Notes: generated from the letters alone by a model not told the origin. A stretch of DNA of 64,000 bases from Cruorifilaria tuberocauda (GCA_013365365.1 JABVXU010000097.1:62001-126000); one strand, 5' to 3'. Counted from the stretch's first letter, positions 13,402 to 40,199 are shown. Translations and numbers: made by a program.

Positions 13402-16400
13402 TCAGAAAGAAAAGTGATGAAATTGTGAGAATATAAGTCCAGTAGCTGAGACAGCATCATTAGTGCCAACTGTTCTAGTTGGGAATTTGCAAATTAGCGC
13501 AGGAGTATAGGTAAATACAACATCATTACGCACCCATGAAGCTATAGGTCTGAAATAAACAACATTTAGATAGTCTCTATGAAAATTCAAAGTTGATATG
13601 GCATCAAAAAACAAGTATGTCTAGAAGTAACTGATTTGCATTTTTCAAAAATCTAATTAATCTACAGTTCCTCAACTAAGGATCAAATACAAAAAATACC
13701 TCTGCGGTTCGAAGACATATCGCTTTCCAACTTCTTTATCAAGCAAATGAGCTTTCGATATTCTCAACTCCAAATTATCCGTATGCAAATCATTTGTAAT
13801 TTCACAGGACTGCCGAGCTGCAACTTTAGCACCTGCTGCTAGACCAGAAGCCACATTCGACCAATCTGTCCCTTTGTAAACCTATAACCAAGAATGTTAA
13901 CTTACAGCTAGGATCAGATTTGTATTTAAACTAAAAGTTGAGATATTTTAGAGCTCAAAATTTTTTAAAAATTGTTAAATTTTTATGCAACATTACTAAA
14001 GTTTAATAAAAAATTCATAATTGATTATTAAAATCGAAAACTTACCATTAGATGAAAAGTCAAGGAATAAAAGTGTATTCTAGATAGTCTATACTGATAA
14101 CTTTTCGATTCTGGATCACTACTATTATGTCCAAATTTCGTTAACAACCAATATAACATATCCACTACCTTTAATAAAAATTCAAATTTTTATTAATGAA
14201 ATCTAACGGCAATCTCATCTATGGCACTGTTTAGTGAAATATTAAAATTTCTAATCATTCACCTTGTATACGTGTATCGCACCGGGAGAAACAGGATAAA
14301 GATCTGTATATGGTCCGTTGGCAACATGAGAAAAAAATGTTAGCTCCTGTTCGTTCAAACCTAACGAATCAACGTGAGGTACAATCTGAATAAAAATAAT
14401 CTTCACGATAAAGTTGCCGATATTTTTTAAAATACAAATCGACTATTCATGACAATATATGATGAAAATACCGCAAATACCATCCGATGTACTAACTACT
14501 GCATAATCAAAAATGAGACATTACAACATATTTCTCCGAACTGTAGAAACAATGACGGATAAAGTTTATGCACTACTAAATGTTTATCAACAATATCAAT
14601 ATACTTTAAAAGCGAATTATTTGTAAAAATGCATAATAAATAAATAAATCATTGAGGCTTTAAAGTTAAAAAAATGACGAACTCGATGAAGAACATCAGC
14701 AACATGATCAGGATTACCCATATTTCCAATTTGGAAATGAATAGGAATATTGCGTTTTACTTGTAACAGACTTCGCTTAATTAAACGAAGTTTCTCCATT
14801 TGCATTTCCTTATTCTGCAATATCAAAATATAAAAAATAAGCATAGAAAAAATAAAATAAATTGAACATTAGAATCACTGATTAGTTGAAATCCTGAAAT
14901 TCTTAAAAAAACTAGAATGAACAAACAAACTTACCTGATTTTGTAAAAGATGAACACCTGTTAAAATAATCAGATCAGGATTAAATTGATTTATTGCTTT
15001 GAAAAACATTTCAATCACAACAGCACTGCCACTAAATAATGATAATATGTATAGCGCAAAAAATTATAGCTTCAATTAAAGGAAGAAAAATCAAGAAGGA
15101 TCTTTTTTAAGGACCCGACTAAAGAAGACAAAATTTCCAATATGTAAATCGAAAATTTGTTAAATTTTTTTTCGAACGCACCTATACTGATCGTGCGAAG
15201 TAATGAAACGTGACGAAGCAGGTGCTACATATTCGTCAAGAATTTCGCCTCGCCTGTATTCTATAATGACATGTAACTCATCTTTTACGATACGAGTCGA
15301 ATTCGTCCGAACGATCGATGGATGAAGTAAGACTTGGCTTCGAGGTCCAATAGGCCCAACCAAATATGCCTGAAACATTGAGAAGAATGGTAATATTAAG
15401 GAAAGGTCGAACTTACAAGATAAGTTGATAGTTAAAGGAGCAAATGAACACCATAGAAGCAGCAAATTTTATAATGTTAGGGTATTTTAAACAAAATATA
15501 CAGTAACTTCATTTTATTGCTTTTCGCAAATCTTGGTGCATAACTTACAGTAGTCCTGGGAAACGAAGTAGCTATTTTTTGAGCCATCAAAGCAGCATTC
15601 CCACCAATGTGATGATGAGGTCGATGACGAGGCTCATTGGCGAAATTTATAAGTGTTTGAAACATTTTCGGATCTGATATGTGTCTAAAATAGTAATAAA
15701 TTAGGCAATATTAAAACGATTAAAATAAAACAATGGCAACAGCTTGAAAAAATAATTTCAAGAAACTGCAACAGAAAACAACCTTTCGGCAGCAACACCT
15801 CGAGAGAAGAAGTACGCGAAAGATTCATATAAATCGTTAACATTGCTGATTACCTATAAATAACTTCACTTTAACTCGAAAATTATCATTGTTTGCTTCT
15901 TTTAAGTACTATTCTTTATGTATATTTATGTACTATTTTTAATCAGAATGTTTACGAGTTTTTCAGTCTTCCACGAATATTATGTAACTAGAAAGAATAT
16001 TTTATTCATTCGATTTGCAATGCTTAATTTCAAAAAACTTACAAGGACAAATGACAACTTGTTAAACAAAATGGATCAGCACTTTAAACCATATTATTAT
16101 ATAACAATGGTAGATAGTGATGAGTTAAGAGTTCAAATTAAAAAAACATTATAAAAAATTATTAGAAATGTAACAACTTTATGATCCTTGCGATAAGTGG
16201 AAGTGACATTTAAACGTTCTAGTAAACTCGTTCCAGTAACAATCATATCAACGTTGCAATTAATCCTGAAAATCTCAAAAAGAAGCAAGATAACTTCTTC
16301 ATTTTCAGTACTATTTAAACGTTCAAAGTGAAAGAAATTAAACAGTGATTTCTTCAAGGAAAAATCTTGAATCAGAAATAAATAGTTGAAATTTCTTAGG

Positions 16401-16655
16401 ATCGTTTTTAAAGCATTTCAGAAGAATACAAATTCTAGTTAAAGAAGATATTACAAACCCAATTACTACCCGCCGAAAGAGCATCTTTGGTTGAGTAATC
16501 ACTCTGTCCCATGCTAGAATTACAGCTTGCTCCATTGAATAAGACTGTTTCCGATGTTGTTCACTAAAATAACTATATAGCCATGGAATCGCAGCAAAAA
16601 CCAATGACAGATGAAGTACTTGATTATAAGGTGCATTCCACCACAATATTTTCAT
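13402..16655 (-). CDS. ADPGK: ADP-dependent glucokinase
   Basis: Eleven exons: 16655-16459, 16265-16178 (or 16175), 15853-15783, 15684-15549, 15369-15182, 15031-14935, 14814-14683, 14385-14263, 14168-14046, 13881-13700 and 13549-13402, giving 494 residues (human is 497). It phosphorylates glucose using ADP as donor. Matches to the animal family run end to end: INCNVDMIVTG, RGVAAERHISDP, HHIGGNAALMAQKIA, LVGPIGPR, ELHVIIEYRRGE, SRFITSHDQ, HVDSLGLNEQEL, RIHFYSLTFH, and the C-terminal TRTVGTNDAVSATG. The Asp in that last block (about D477) corresponds to the catalytic base. The first about 35 residues contain a hydrophobic segment (VLHLSLVFAAIPWLYSYF), consistent with the ER signal/anchor of animal ADPGK. 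The ATG at 16655 is used; a splice acceptor lies 13 nt upstream. The gene is head-to-tail with MCAT, 508 bp away. Confidence 0.92.
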
Positions 16656-16670
16656 TCCCAATCAATCTCT
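16656..16670 (-). promoter_or_regulatory. Candidate trans-splice acceptor upstream of ADPGK
   Basis: The minus strand reads AATTGCAG, then 13 nt, then the start codon of ADPGK. The spacing fits spliced-leader addition or a short 5'-UTR exon. Confidence 0.4.
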
Positions 16671-18400
16671 GCAATTATCTTAGCTACGAAATCCAAAAAA
16701 ATAAAAGAAAACGGAGACAAAGTAAGAAGAAAAAGACGAACTTAATGTTTAATTACCAATCAAAATATTAAAACTAATGTTTCGACTTCGTTTCTGTCTA
16801 GAATGACCTTCTACGCCTTATATACAAATCATCCGCAAGATATTACCGTGTTAAACCTTGTTACAAACATGTAAAATGTCAGAAAATGTTATTTTCACCA
16901 GAATCTCCCTACTAGATTAACTTTGGATTATTAAACTAATAAAAGTTATTTCCAGTTTTTACAACGAATTAATGAACTTTTAGGCTGCAAAACTGCTATC
17001 TAACAAAGAGCACTTCATTTGCCTTCCAGTAATACTGCTACTTCAAACTAGTGTCACGACCTACTTTAGCCAAGAAAATCTGTATAATACAATCTTAGAA
17101 AATTCAAATGTTATAAATCGATGACTGGAACTACAAAAAATTTACAGTTCCAACATGCAAATGCAAGAATATAATCTTTCAAAAAAATTTTACAGAAGAA
17201 TTTCTTATATTTCAATGGATCCAATAAATGTTTCCAAATAAAAGCTGTTTCCTTTCTCATCACTTTGAATTTATGCTACCTTTCATAACAACCTTTTTTC
17301 TAGTAATTTCTTTTATTAATGGTTTAATTCCAACATTACTATATTTAATTCACAAGAAATACAAAAAATCTGAATCCTTGCAAAAACTGAAAAATTACGC
17401 ACCAATTTTATTATCACAAGTAAAATAATTAAGAGATTCAACAATGAAACTTCAAAATTCATTTTGTGACAGGAGACGGACTAACTGCAAAAACGGAAAA
17501 ACCAAAAGGGTAAAAGCAAAGCATTTGTTCTTTCGAATATCATTAAGTGGAACGAACAGCAAATGACGGTACGATTTTACATAAACAGGCAACGGACAAA
17601 AACTAAACATATAAACAAATTTAAATAAACAGTTTAAGGACAAAAATCACAATAATATGAATTAGGACTGCAAGACTAAAAGAGTGATATAAGAGCTCCC
17701 ATAAGCCAATGTCAGTCCAGCAATTTAAAACTTTGTATTATCACAAAGAGGTTCGCATGCACTTTAAACTCAAGTGGCACGCCTCTTCTGCTAACATGTG
17801 GTTCTCCAAAAGTTAGAAATGACCGGAAGAAAATGAGAATTTAAGGAAGGAGAAATAAACATATAAAATGGTCAAATAAATTACATAAATATAAAGTTTT
17901 TTATCAAAAGGAAATTTATTAATAACCAACCAAAAATCTAAATCTTTAACTTGAAATTACTTTAAGGTACTTCTCACAAAAAGACTTTAACATATCGTTT
18001 AATTTCCCCAAATAAATCCTTCATCCATCGATTTATTTCTGCAAAGAAGCAAAAGGATTAAATTAAAACTTTTGTAAAGTTTGATCCTCAGAGAGGAAGA
18101 AGTTTGCATTCAATGGCAACAGCTTTCTGACCCTTATTTTTCAAGGAATATTGAAAAAAATGATTCCCTTCGCAACTAATATTCTCAATAAATTTTTGTG
18201 GAGACCTTGAATAATTTTGGAAAATTTTTATCCGACTTAACCCCACATTTCTCATCTTTAACTTTCACTTATTCTCTCGCTTAACTCTGCTGTCGTCCCT
18301 TTTTTATTTGATTATCCTGGAAGAAATTATTCAAGTAAAAAATTTCAAATAATTTTAATGACCTCCAAACTTCGGACCTACATAGTATAAGGTGAGAATG
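16671..18400. other. Intergenic region between the HORMA gene and ADPGK
   Basis: About 1.7 kb separates the in-frame stop of the HORMA gene from the ADPGK leader. Short open frames such as 17228-17428 (+) have no support. A strong minus-strand acceptor at 18039 (TTCTTTGCAG) is followed at once by AAA TAA. It could supply an alternative last exon (18033-18038, Lys-stop) for the HORMA gene if the donor at 18440 is used. Confidence 0.5.
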
Positions 18401-21400
18401 TCAACGTAAATTTTTAGATATAAATCTGAAATAAATCACCTTATGATAATCAACTTTCGAACGACTAATTTTCATTTTCTTCATCTTCGGTTCGGAATTC
18501 GAAGATGTCCCGACATTTGAACTATGCTGCATGAACAATTCTCTGAAAATGATTTTTGGAATTGGAACTTTTTTTTTATCTGAAGTGTTAATAAAAGAAA
18601 GTTCCAAACAAAGAATCTAAATATATCTGCTTACTTTGTAATATCTGATTCGGCAATGATGCTGATTCCAGATGATGGGCTTCTAATGGTCGAGCCTCTC
18701 TTAAAAGTCGGTTCGCGATTAACGAATTCTGTCACTGTCGGTAAAGCTAAACTTGAAAGGATAATAACATGAATACGAGTATGGTAAAATTTCGTAACTT
18801 CCAAAATATTAATAAAAAAATGAATGTAATAAGCGAATATAATATAAATTAAACGTTAAAAATTCTCAAATTAGAACCTGTGAAATTTAATGTGCTAGAT
18901 AATCACGTAATCACACAATGGTGCAGTGCTTTAATGATGGAATCAAGTGGAAAAATAAAATAAATACTGAAAAAAGTCTCTTCTATCAACTTACAAACAG
19001 TAGAATCCATGTGCGGTGAATTTATGTAAGGACCACTCGGGGAACCGAAAGTTGCGAACTGTCCCGAACTTTCTGGGACTTCTTCGCTGTCTATGTATAA
19101 AACAAAACGAATCAGAAACATAAAACAAAAAACAGAAACAGAAAATCCAAAAAAAACTTTTCGTTGCAAATCTCCATGGACATTTAATTTGTCGGATATT
19201 TCTGCAAATTCCATTTATCTCGTCAAATCCGTACTTTTTGCCAAGCATCCGGATAGTTTCAACGGCAAATTTTATCTACTATATATGCAAAATCCCTTCC
19301 ATGAAAATGATTTTTTTTTAATTAATAGCAGCGGTAAGAAATCAACGAAACATTTTAAATAAAAATTCAGAATAAACAGATCAAACTGAAAATTATGAAA
19401 AAAAAGCAACTAATAAAAAAATTCATACTGCGAATACTTTATCTAGCTCAGAGATTTAGAAAAGGCAAACTACCTCCGGGATATTCAGAACTGAAGTCAC
19501 GCTTCTGAAAATTTGTCATACTGGCCAGTGCTTCTGCACAGCTTAAAATGACTGCTTTGCTAGGTTCTGTAATGGAAATAAATATATTCATCGAATGTAT
19601 CCCAAAACAATTAATTTCTTTAGAATTTTTGGTCTTCGTCGCTGTTGAGAAAACCCTTATGAGTCTATAAGTAACATTTCTACGAAGATATTGCATACAT
19701 GATGATTAAATAATCAGAATGGAAATAAGGAAAAGCTACCATTTGGAGAATTATCTTCCAACAATGAGGCTCGCATCGATTCAATAATTTCAGCACTGTT
19801 TTCCTGCGAAACATCGTCCGTAGCTTCCATTTGTTCCTCTAGTACGTCCGAATTCATTGAATCTAGTTTGCTATCGTCGTCTTCCATAATTTTCTGGAAT
19901 AAACTAAATCATTAAATATTTAAGAAGCGATGTTGGTAATTAAAAAAACTGCATTACTATGGCTTCTAGCAAAACTTGAATAATGGAAAGCTGTTGAATA
20001 ACCAATAACTTAGTTTTATATAACCCGTTTTAACTTTACTTTTCATTTCTCGTAATTTTTCGCTATGCTTCGTCTTTTTTGTCTTCCGCAATCAAATTAT
20101 ATCATCAAATATAATGCAACTTGTATACAATTCATGAATGAATTAAATTTGTAAAAACAATCATAAAAAAACAAACGATTATCCTGTCCTTCTTCGGTCT
20201 ACCCGTTGGAGTTTCGTCAGTTATTCTCTTGAATATCTGCAAAAGTTAGTTTGATTAAAAAAACCTTATAGAAACTATTACCACTCCCAAAAAACTGCAA
20301 GTAAATATGATGCTGCAGATAAATGGAAAAGTCAATAGATATTTTTCGAGAAATTCTGTTAATAGTGAAAATGGATAGATTATATGACTTATGAGTTTAT
20401 TAAAATTTTTGGAAATTAAAAAAAATTAAGTGGACTATTCTGATTAGAGTCAATTAAAGAAATATATTCGAGAAACACTAACTTCAGGCTACTCAAATTA
20501 TTGACAATAAATCTAGTAAGTGAAAGGAGAGAATATTTTCAGATAATACCGTAAATTTCCTCTAACATTTACACTTCAATTATATAACCACTTTATCAGC
20601 ACACAGCATGACAATAATTAGACAGTCCAAGACTTATTCGGATATATAGAGATTTGATCTTTGAAAATGGAATAAATAGTAAGTGTAAGTAATACTACGT
20701 AAATAGTAAGTGAATAAATAGTAAATGTAAGTAGATAGTAAGTGTAAGTAAATAGTAAGTAACACTTACTATTTGAAAATAGTAAGTGTCGTATCCATCA
20801 TGAAAATACCAAAAAACATTGAGAATGTACCATAATATGTTATCTCATATCGGGCATTTCAAATCTTGTAATCTCTCCTATCATCTACATTAACAATTTC
20901 AAATCGAGTGATGAGAATGCTTCTGGAAATCTAAGTAATTATGAACAATAGTTCATACAAGCAACACTAATGATTAATATTAGTTGTCAATGAGATTTTG
21001 CATAATGATTTAATTTTGGCAGATATTTGCTAAATATTATTTAAAAGAATATGTAATCCAATTTCTAGGAACTTACTTGTAACTTATCCTTTTCAACGGA
21101 AGTATTTTGTTCATAATACTCATTTGTACTCCCAAAGAAAATGGATTCCAGAGACACAGAGCAGCTACAAAAAGTAAAAATCTTCTTTCACTAATTTTTA
21201 TATTTTTCTCGCCATTTAAAGCATGTTTTTATAAAAAGATAATTCTGAAAGAATTGGTATATAACCTAACAGATAAGGTAGTAGAAATAATATTGTTCTG
21301 CCTCTTCAAAAAAAAAGGACACACACATACACATACACATAAAATGAGGAGTAAAACATTCTATCTTCTGCAATTCAAAACTATGAATTCAGAATTTAGA

Positions 21401-23278
21401 TTGGAATTAATATTTAAAATCATTTCCAAATAAAACTTTGATTTCGTTAAGCAAGATTTCAACCATATTTTCGATAAGGAAACTTTACCTCTCAAATTTT
21501 GTATTGAAATTACCAGCTGATAGTTTGGAAATGAAAGTCATTTTCTTGAAGTGATATGTGGTCGGTGATGATTTGAAACCTGCTGGTTGATAATTATGTG
21601 GAGTGCCTAAAGTTTTGTAAACTAAAGTGAGAGAGAAAATAAATTTTATATCGTGTCCGCCCATATTACAGATTTAATTTTTTAGTAATTACGCCAATAA
21701 AAGCTTTCTACCAAATAATATAAGTTGGAAAGTTCCCTGTCAATAAACTGATTTTTCATATCAAGAATGATGGTAGATATTCAGATTAAAAAACATTGCC
21801 TTTTTCCTACATAACGGATAAAAATCGAAAACAAAAATACAAAACTTTTAAATACTTGAATGACACTGAATTTTAAATTAATTCTCTGAAGATATTAAAT
21901 TTTTAATCAATGCTTTTTTAAGACCATAAAATACACCGACTTGGGTAATAAGTAAGTTTGAAATACGGAAAAGCATTTTGTGGAACTGGAGATAGTGCAG
22001 TTATAAGAATATCCAAGCGATTTAGCAAAGTGGTAACTTCATTTCGTAATTTAGTGACACTTTCACATGATACTGCAATTTCGTGCAATGGACTGCAACC
22101 ATTATAATAATTAGTAGACATAAATTTCAACAAAAATAGCATCATGAATAACAACTATGAATATCGTTTCTAGAAATTGATATCCAAAAGAAAAATAACT
22201 TGATAAGACTTCAAGACTACCATGAAATAAGAATCTAAATTCTTGCAGCTTTCAGGGAGTTTTGAAAGCTTCAGGAATTTAGACTAATTAATAACAATAT
22301 TCGAACAGAAGGAGGGAAGAAATCAACAAAATTGTTTGTTATCGAAGAAAATTTCAAAATTATGCAGGGTGCCTATAACAAATTTCTTAAGAAAAATATT
22401 AATTACAGTAAAAGATAGATTGGTTGTAACTTACCTACGAAGAACCAGTCCACCACCATCGGCATACGTGAAAGTAAGAATGTACGCTTCAACCACTTCA
22501 TCCATGTCATCTGTTTCTTCAGTTGAAACCAAAATAAAGAAATCACGTAACTGAAATAGATATCTCATGTTAATTGCTATAAAAGTGATGCAGATATAAA
22601 TAAATTAAGTTGGAAATCAGTGTGATATTGGTACTGGATAAAGTGAGGTATCTCTTTGAGAAAATCTTCTAATATAAAGATAAAAAATAATTTTGAAACA
22701 ATAATATTATATGCTTTAATTTCTCAATTAATAGAGACAACTACTGTCGATTGGACTTCCATGATTCTTATAAGACTTCAAAATGTCGTCAACGACAAAA
22801 AAGGAGCATTTTAATATTAGCTTACATAATGCTTCTCAATAGCTTCGGAGACGGCATAAAGAAGTGCGGATAATTTCTTTCCTATCTCCGTATCTTCAGT
22901 GACGATGCAACATTTCAAGCCTTCAATAATATTTCAGATTTTTTAAATTTAAATCTTTATTTAAAGGCTTTGGAATTGGTCAAGGTAAATGAAAATATCA
23001 ACTTATTAGAGCCATTTAGAATCCACAGACTTAATTTTTTAAACAAATTGATTCATACAATTTCCAAGCACATGCATAATTTGATTTCGACGAAACTTTT
23101 TATTTATAACGGAACACAAGATAAGCCATTGCGACTTGCCGTCAATCACAACATCTTTGAAGGTAGAAGCTGGAATAAGCAATCGCTTTTTGATGATATC
23201 TGAGACGACAATAAAAAGAAATCTCTTCATGAAAAGCGTTGAAGAACGACTATCTAACGATGACGGGAAAAGTTTCAT
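18401..23278 (-). CDS. HORMA-domain meiotic chromosome-axis protein
   Basis: Twelve exons: 23278-23116, 22920-22826, 22550-22435, 22092-21941, 21621-21489, 21164-21077, 20236-20177, 19893-19740, 19566-19474, 19090-18995, 18746-18635 and 18542-18401, about 467 residues. Exons 1-5 give a HORMA domain (residues about 5-215) like HORMAD1 and the HIM-3/HTP group: SSTLFMKRFLFIVVSDII, AVSEAIEKHYLRDFFILV, AYILTFTYADGG, FKLTYYPIYKTLGTPHNYQP and AGFKSSP. The family binds short closure motifs and builds the meiotic axis needed for pairing and crossing over. The rest is a Ser/Glu/Asp-rich tail with a basic patch (TGRPKKDR) and a second basic cluster (KMKKMKISRSK) that could be a nuclear localisation signal. 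The end is uncertain: the frame reads through to 18401, but a donor at 18440 could splice to a Lys-stop exon at 18033-18038. The start is the first ATG after an acceptor 18 nt upstream; an earlier coding exon cannot be excluded. Confidence 0.82.
20675..20789. repeat. AAATAGTAAGTG tandem-like repeat ending in a 13-bp hairpin
   Basis: Within an intron of the HORMA gene, variants of AAATAGTAAGTG occur about six times. The tract ends in a perfect inverted repeat, ACACTTACTATTT (20762-20774) and AAATAGTAAGTGT (20777-20789), with a 2-nt loop. GTAAGT-like strings recur on the plus strand, opposite to the gene. Confidence 0.7.
21318..21341. repeat. ACACAT microsatellite
   Basis: A short (ACACAT)n run sits in the intron between exons 5 and 6 of the HORMA gene. 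It is a low-complexity feature with no evident role. Confidence 0.7.
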
Positions 23279-23298
23279 TTCTCGCTCTTTCTGATGCT
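23279..23298 (-). promoter_or_regulatory. Splice acceptor 18 nt upstream of the HORMA start
   Basis: The minus strand reads CTTTATTTCAG, then 18 nt (in frame: H-Q-K-E-R-E), then ATG. It could be a trans-splice site or the join to an undetected upstream coding exon. Confidence 0.4.
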
Positions 23299-23964
23299 GA
23301 AATAAAGGAAGAAAAGTTAAACGGATTCTAAATTAAATTAGGTGAGTATAAAAAATAAAACACACATCAGAATGTGATCAATATGATGGTGATCAAGGCA
23401 GGGAATTAGCAGTTGAAACACCTAACAAAACACTAACAATAATTTATTACTTTATATGGAAAGAGAAAAAAGGAGAATGAAATGTGAGATGAGATGAACA
23501 ATCATTAGAATCGAGGTTAAAATTTAAGTTACTTCAACACATTTCAATCCCGTGGTTATATCCATATTACAGCTGTAATGTAGATAGGGATAAGCATAGG
23601 AATAAAGTGTGGAAAGAGATGAACACTGTCAAGAAATGCTATCCCGATTTCGTCTCACTCTCATCGCTCATCAAAAATCTTTATATGTAGATATACCTAA
23701 AGTTAGATTTTAGAAATTATATGATCAAAACATTGCAAGCATTCAAAATTGAATTAGAGATGAATTTTAAAAAGTCTAAGTGAATGAAGGCTCTCAAAAA
23801 GACGACATATTAACGACAATATCCCTATAATTAGCGATTACCACCATTACGGCTAATGATCATTACCGCTACAACGATGGACATAAAGTCGTTGCGGCGC
23901 ATTAAGACGTTTGAAGATGACGTGATGCAGCGGCAGTATGCATCTTACATTTTTAGGGATTCCT

Positions 23965-23992
23965 GTTGGTAACCTCGGATAAGGTTGCCAAC
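23965..23992. repeat. 11-bp imperfect hairpin
   Basis: GTTGGTAACCT (23965-23975) pairs with AGGTTGCCAAC (23982-23992) except for one G-T type mismatch, across a 6-nt loop. It lies about 0.7 kb upstream of the HORMA start codon. Confidence 0.55.
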
Positions 23993-24081
23993 AAATTCCC
24001 TGAAGTTGGAAAGATTCATATTGGGACTGTGCGTGTGTGCTAGATTTGAAATTCTGAAAGGATTAGCTTTCCCAAGTGTGG

Positions 24082-24198
24082 CACTTGTAGTAAGTACTTG
24101 CAGTAGATGGGTACTTGTAGTCGATGGGAATCCTGTGAAAGGTAATACGATACGGCGAGATAATACTCTAATGAACATCACTTGTAGTAAGTAGTTGC
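24082..24198. repeat. Two 20-bp direct repeats
   Basis: CACTTGTAGTAAGTACTTGC (24082-24101) recurs at 24179-24198 with one change. A partial copy, GTACTTGTAGTCGATGGG, lies between them. This may be a small local duplication in the 5' flank of the HORMA gene. Confidence 0.6.
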
Positions 24199-26778
24199 TA
24201 ATTTGGAATTATAAAGCAACAATGGCAGGCACTGAATTGTTATAGGAGTGAATCAATTTCCGAACAATAACTTATTTAACGTAGATGAATGTTTGTAAGA
24301 TTCGCTGGCTAGGACAACAATCCCCCTGTTTTTAATGGCACCATCGAGGCTTGAAACAAAAAAACACTCCTTGACATGTTCATGTTGTGGATAACGTACT
24401 CGTTTTGCACTAGAAAGGTTTCACGAATTTATTGGAACAATTTCCAGTTAGGGCACAAATAATTTTGGTGGAAGTGTTATTCGGTTAAACTGTTTTATTT
24501 CACTGGAGTGTTGATAATGGTTGGGAATTAATGGATAGTAGTCAATAGAAATTAATTTACTTACTCTATAATGATTTGACAAATTTTAATTGAAATTATA
24601 TAATTGAAGCGGGAGATGCACAAAGATCAAAATTCATGCGATATATTTATGAATTGATTAAAACAGTTGAGGTAAGAACTGTGCCATGGGTTGATAAAAC
24701 ATTGGTAAATCAACTATCAAAGATGGAATAAAGCATACACTTTCCTTTAACTGAACATATTTACTAACAAAGAAACATAATTTAATCATTTATGGATTTA
24801 ACATTTTGTATTATAAGATTTCGGCTTTTTCGATAGTTATTTACAAATTGCTAAATTAATAGCCTATTCAATTAAATTTTAAATTTTGAATTTTCTGTAT
24901 TTCATGGATCATTTAAATTGAAGAGACGCAGCTGCGACATGTGCTCTTAAATATGCTCAAATAATTTACACAAGCATTGGTAGATGAATAAATATGGAAG
25001 CAAATTGAGAAAAGAAACGAAAAAAAAAGAAACAAATAAAAAATTCAACATACAATTGCAAAACAAACAAGTAACAAAAATATACATAAATATTGTGCAT
25101 ATTCAACACTTAACTAAACTCTCTAGACTTTAGAAATATTTTCTACAGATGATTTTGTTTTATGCTCTATTGTACTGATTCTCCAGATTTCTAGAATTTT
25201 ATCAAATGACAGAAAAAGATAAAGAAGCTTGCATTACATTTTTTAGCACGATATTTCCTTCACTCAAAATATCCAAATCTTCCTTTAAAACAAGAGAACA
25301 CTTAACACCGTAGTATGTTTATTTCTTTTCAAGCAATTTCCCTCTCATTTACTAATTTTCATAATGTCACTCATAAGTTTCACTTCCTTATATACTTTCT
25401 TCAAGCTCGTTACTTATATTTTTAAGCTACAGATTTAGCATGTTTTTAAAGCTAAAATCGTTGCTCCGCATCAGAGCAACCAGACCGAAATGTTATTTCT
25501 TTACGTTACTATCTCAAACAATTACAGAACACAACACAAATGACAAATTCCATGTTGATCTTTTTAAATATGTCACACGAAAAGTAAAATTTTAACAATC
25601 AGTTCAACCCAGAAATTGCCATTATTCGTCATTTATCAAGGAATAAAATAAATCATTCCAAAAAAAGAAAAAAAAAAACAATACACTTAACAATCATTTT
25701 GAAAGTCGTAACTTTAATGAAATGTTTCAGAATATTCGATAATTTTTCTTCTTTTTGTATTTTGTAATATACACTTCGAAATTTATAGAAACTAAAATTA
25801 CAAAATTGAATCCGTGGTCTTGCGTTTCATTGGTTTTCGAATCGATGATGCATTCATCCTTACAACACTTCATTTTCATCTTTAGCTAATTACTATAAGC
25901 AGAATTCTTAAGCGATTTGTTATTTTCGATATCATCTCACATATCCATCAGAACTTCAAGCCGAAACTGTAGGAACTGAAAGATATCAACGTAAACAATG
26001 AGAGGCGTTTCCATTTTTAATAAACTAATGTGATGTAGATCAAAAAGACTGACAACATCAAGGCAAATAGAACAGCTGCGTAAAAAATATTAGATTTTCA
26101 ATTTTTGAACTCTGAAAAAATAAGTGCAATATCTCTAATGTGTTCACATAAACTCAAAAAATAAAACAGGGTAGGAAGAAGCATATAAACGTTAAGTTGA
26201 AAACTGAAAGAAGACAAGACTAAGAATTGCACAGCATTTATAGAAGCATTACAAAAAAGCATGAAATAAATACCCTGAATAACGCTGGCGGCATAAAACC
26301 TGATGACATTTCAAAAAGAATTGTTTTGTGCTTTTTTTTTTTGAAGTCGAGTGGTGATTTTCTTGAAACGTCATTAGATTTTGAATGAATCCGAAGTTAA
26401 GAAAAAACCAGCCAGGTCAATTTAAGCGTAGAAAAAATATCCGAAATTACTCGAAATAAGTCATAAGAAGCACCTAAGACTACTCGAAATGAACCATGAT
26501 GAATTCGTAGAAGTTGCAAAAAACCAAATCAATCAATCTCAGTTAAAAGTAGAAAAAATTGCTTTTGACAGAAAAAGAAATACTGAAGATTTCTTTTCAC
26601 GAGGAGTTTCTACCAATGGAAACGGTCAAACACATTCAGACTACGAATCAGACTTAGCATTTAGACAGTTGATTTAGACATCAGACAGTTGAAAAAACAA
26701 ATTCAATTATGGAAACGAAAAGCACGGAAATATATCATATGAAAAGATCCCTTGAATGATGAAAAATTAGAAGACCTG

Positions 26779-40199
<13,421 letters not shown>

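Larger units (their letters stand above)
23299..26778. other. Intergenic region between the HORMA 5' end and the rpoa-1 3' end
   Basis: No supported gene was found. The part at about 23840-24200 is less AT-rich and holds a hairpin and two 20-bp direct repeats, so it may be the promoter area of the HORMA gene. The part at about 24900-26480 is very AT-rich with A-runs. A 62-codon plus-strand frame at 26489-26677 is unsupported and lies opposite the rpoa-1 3' flank. Confidence 0.5.

Noticed and set aside
23945..24194. Overlapping open frames on both strands in the GC-richer patch
   Set aside because: The frames mirror each other across repeats and a hairpin, and neither has start context, splice sites or family resemblance.
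26489..26677. A 62-codon plus-strand frame with protein-like composition
   Set aside because: It lacks splice partners and family similarity and lies opposite the rpoa-1 3' flank. It was kept only as a note.
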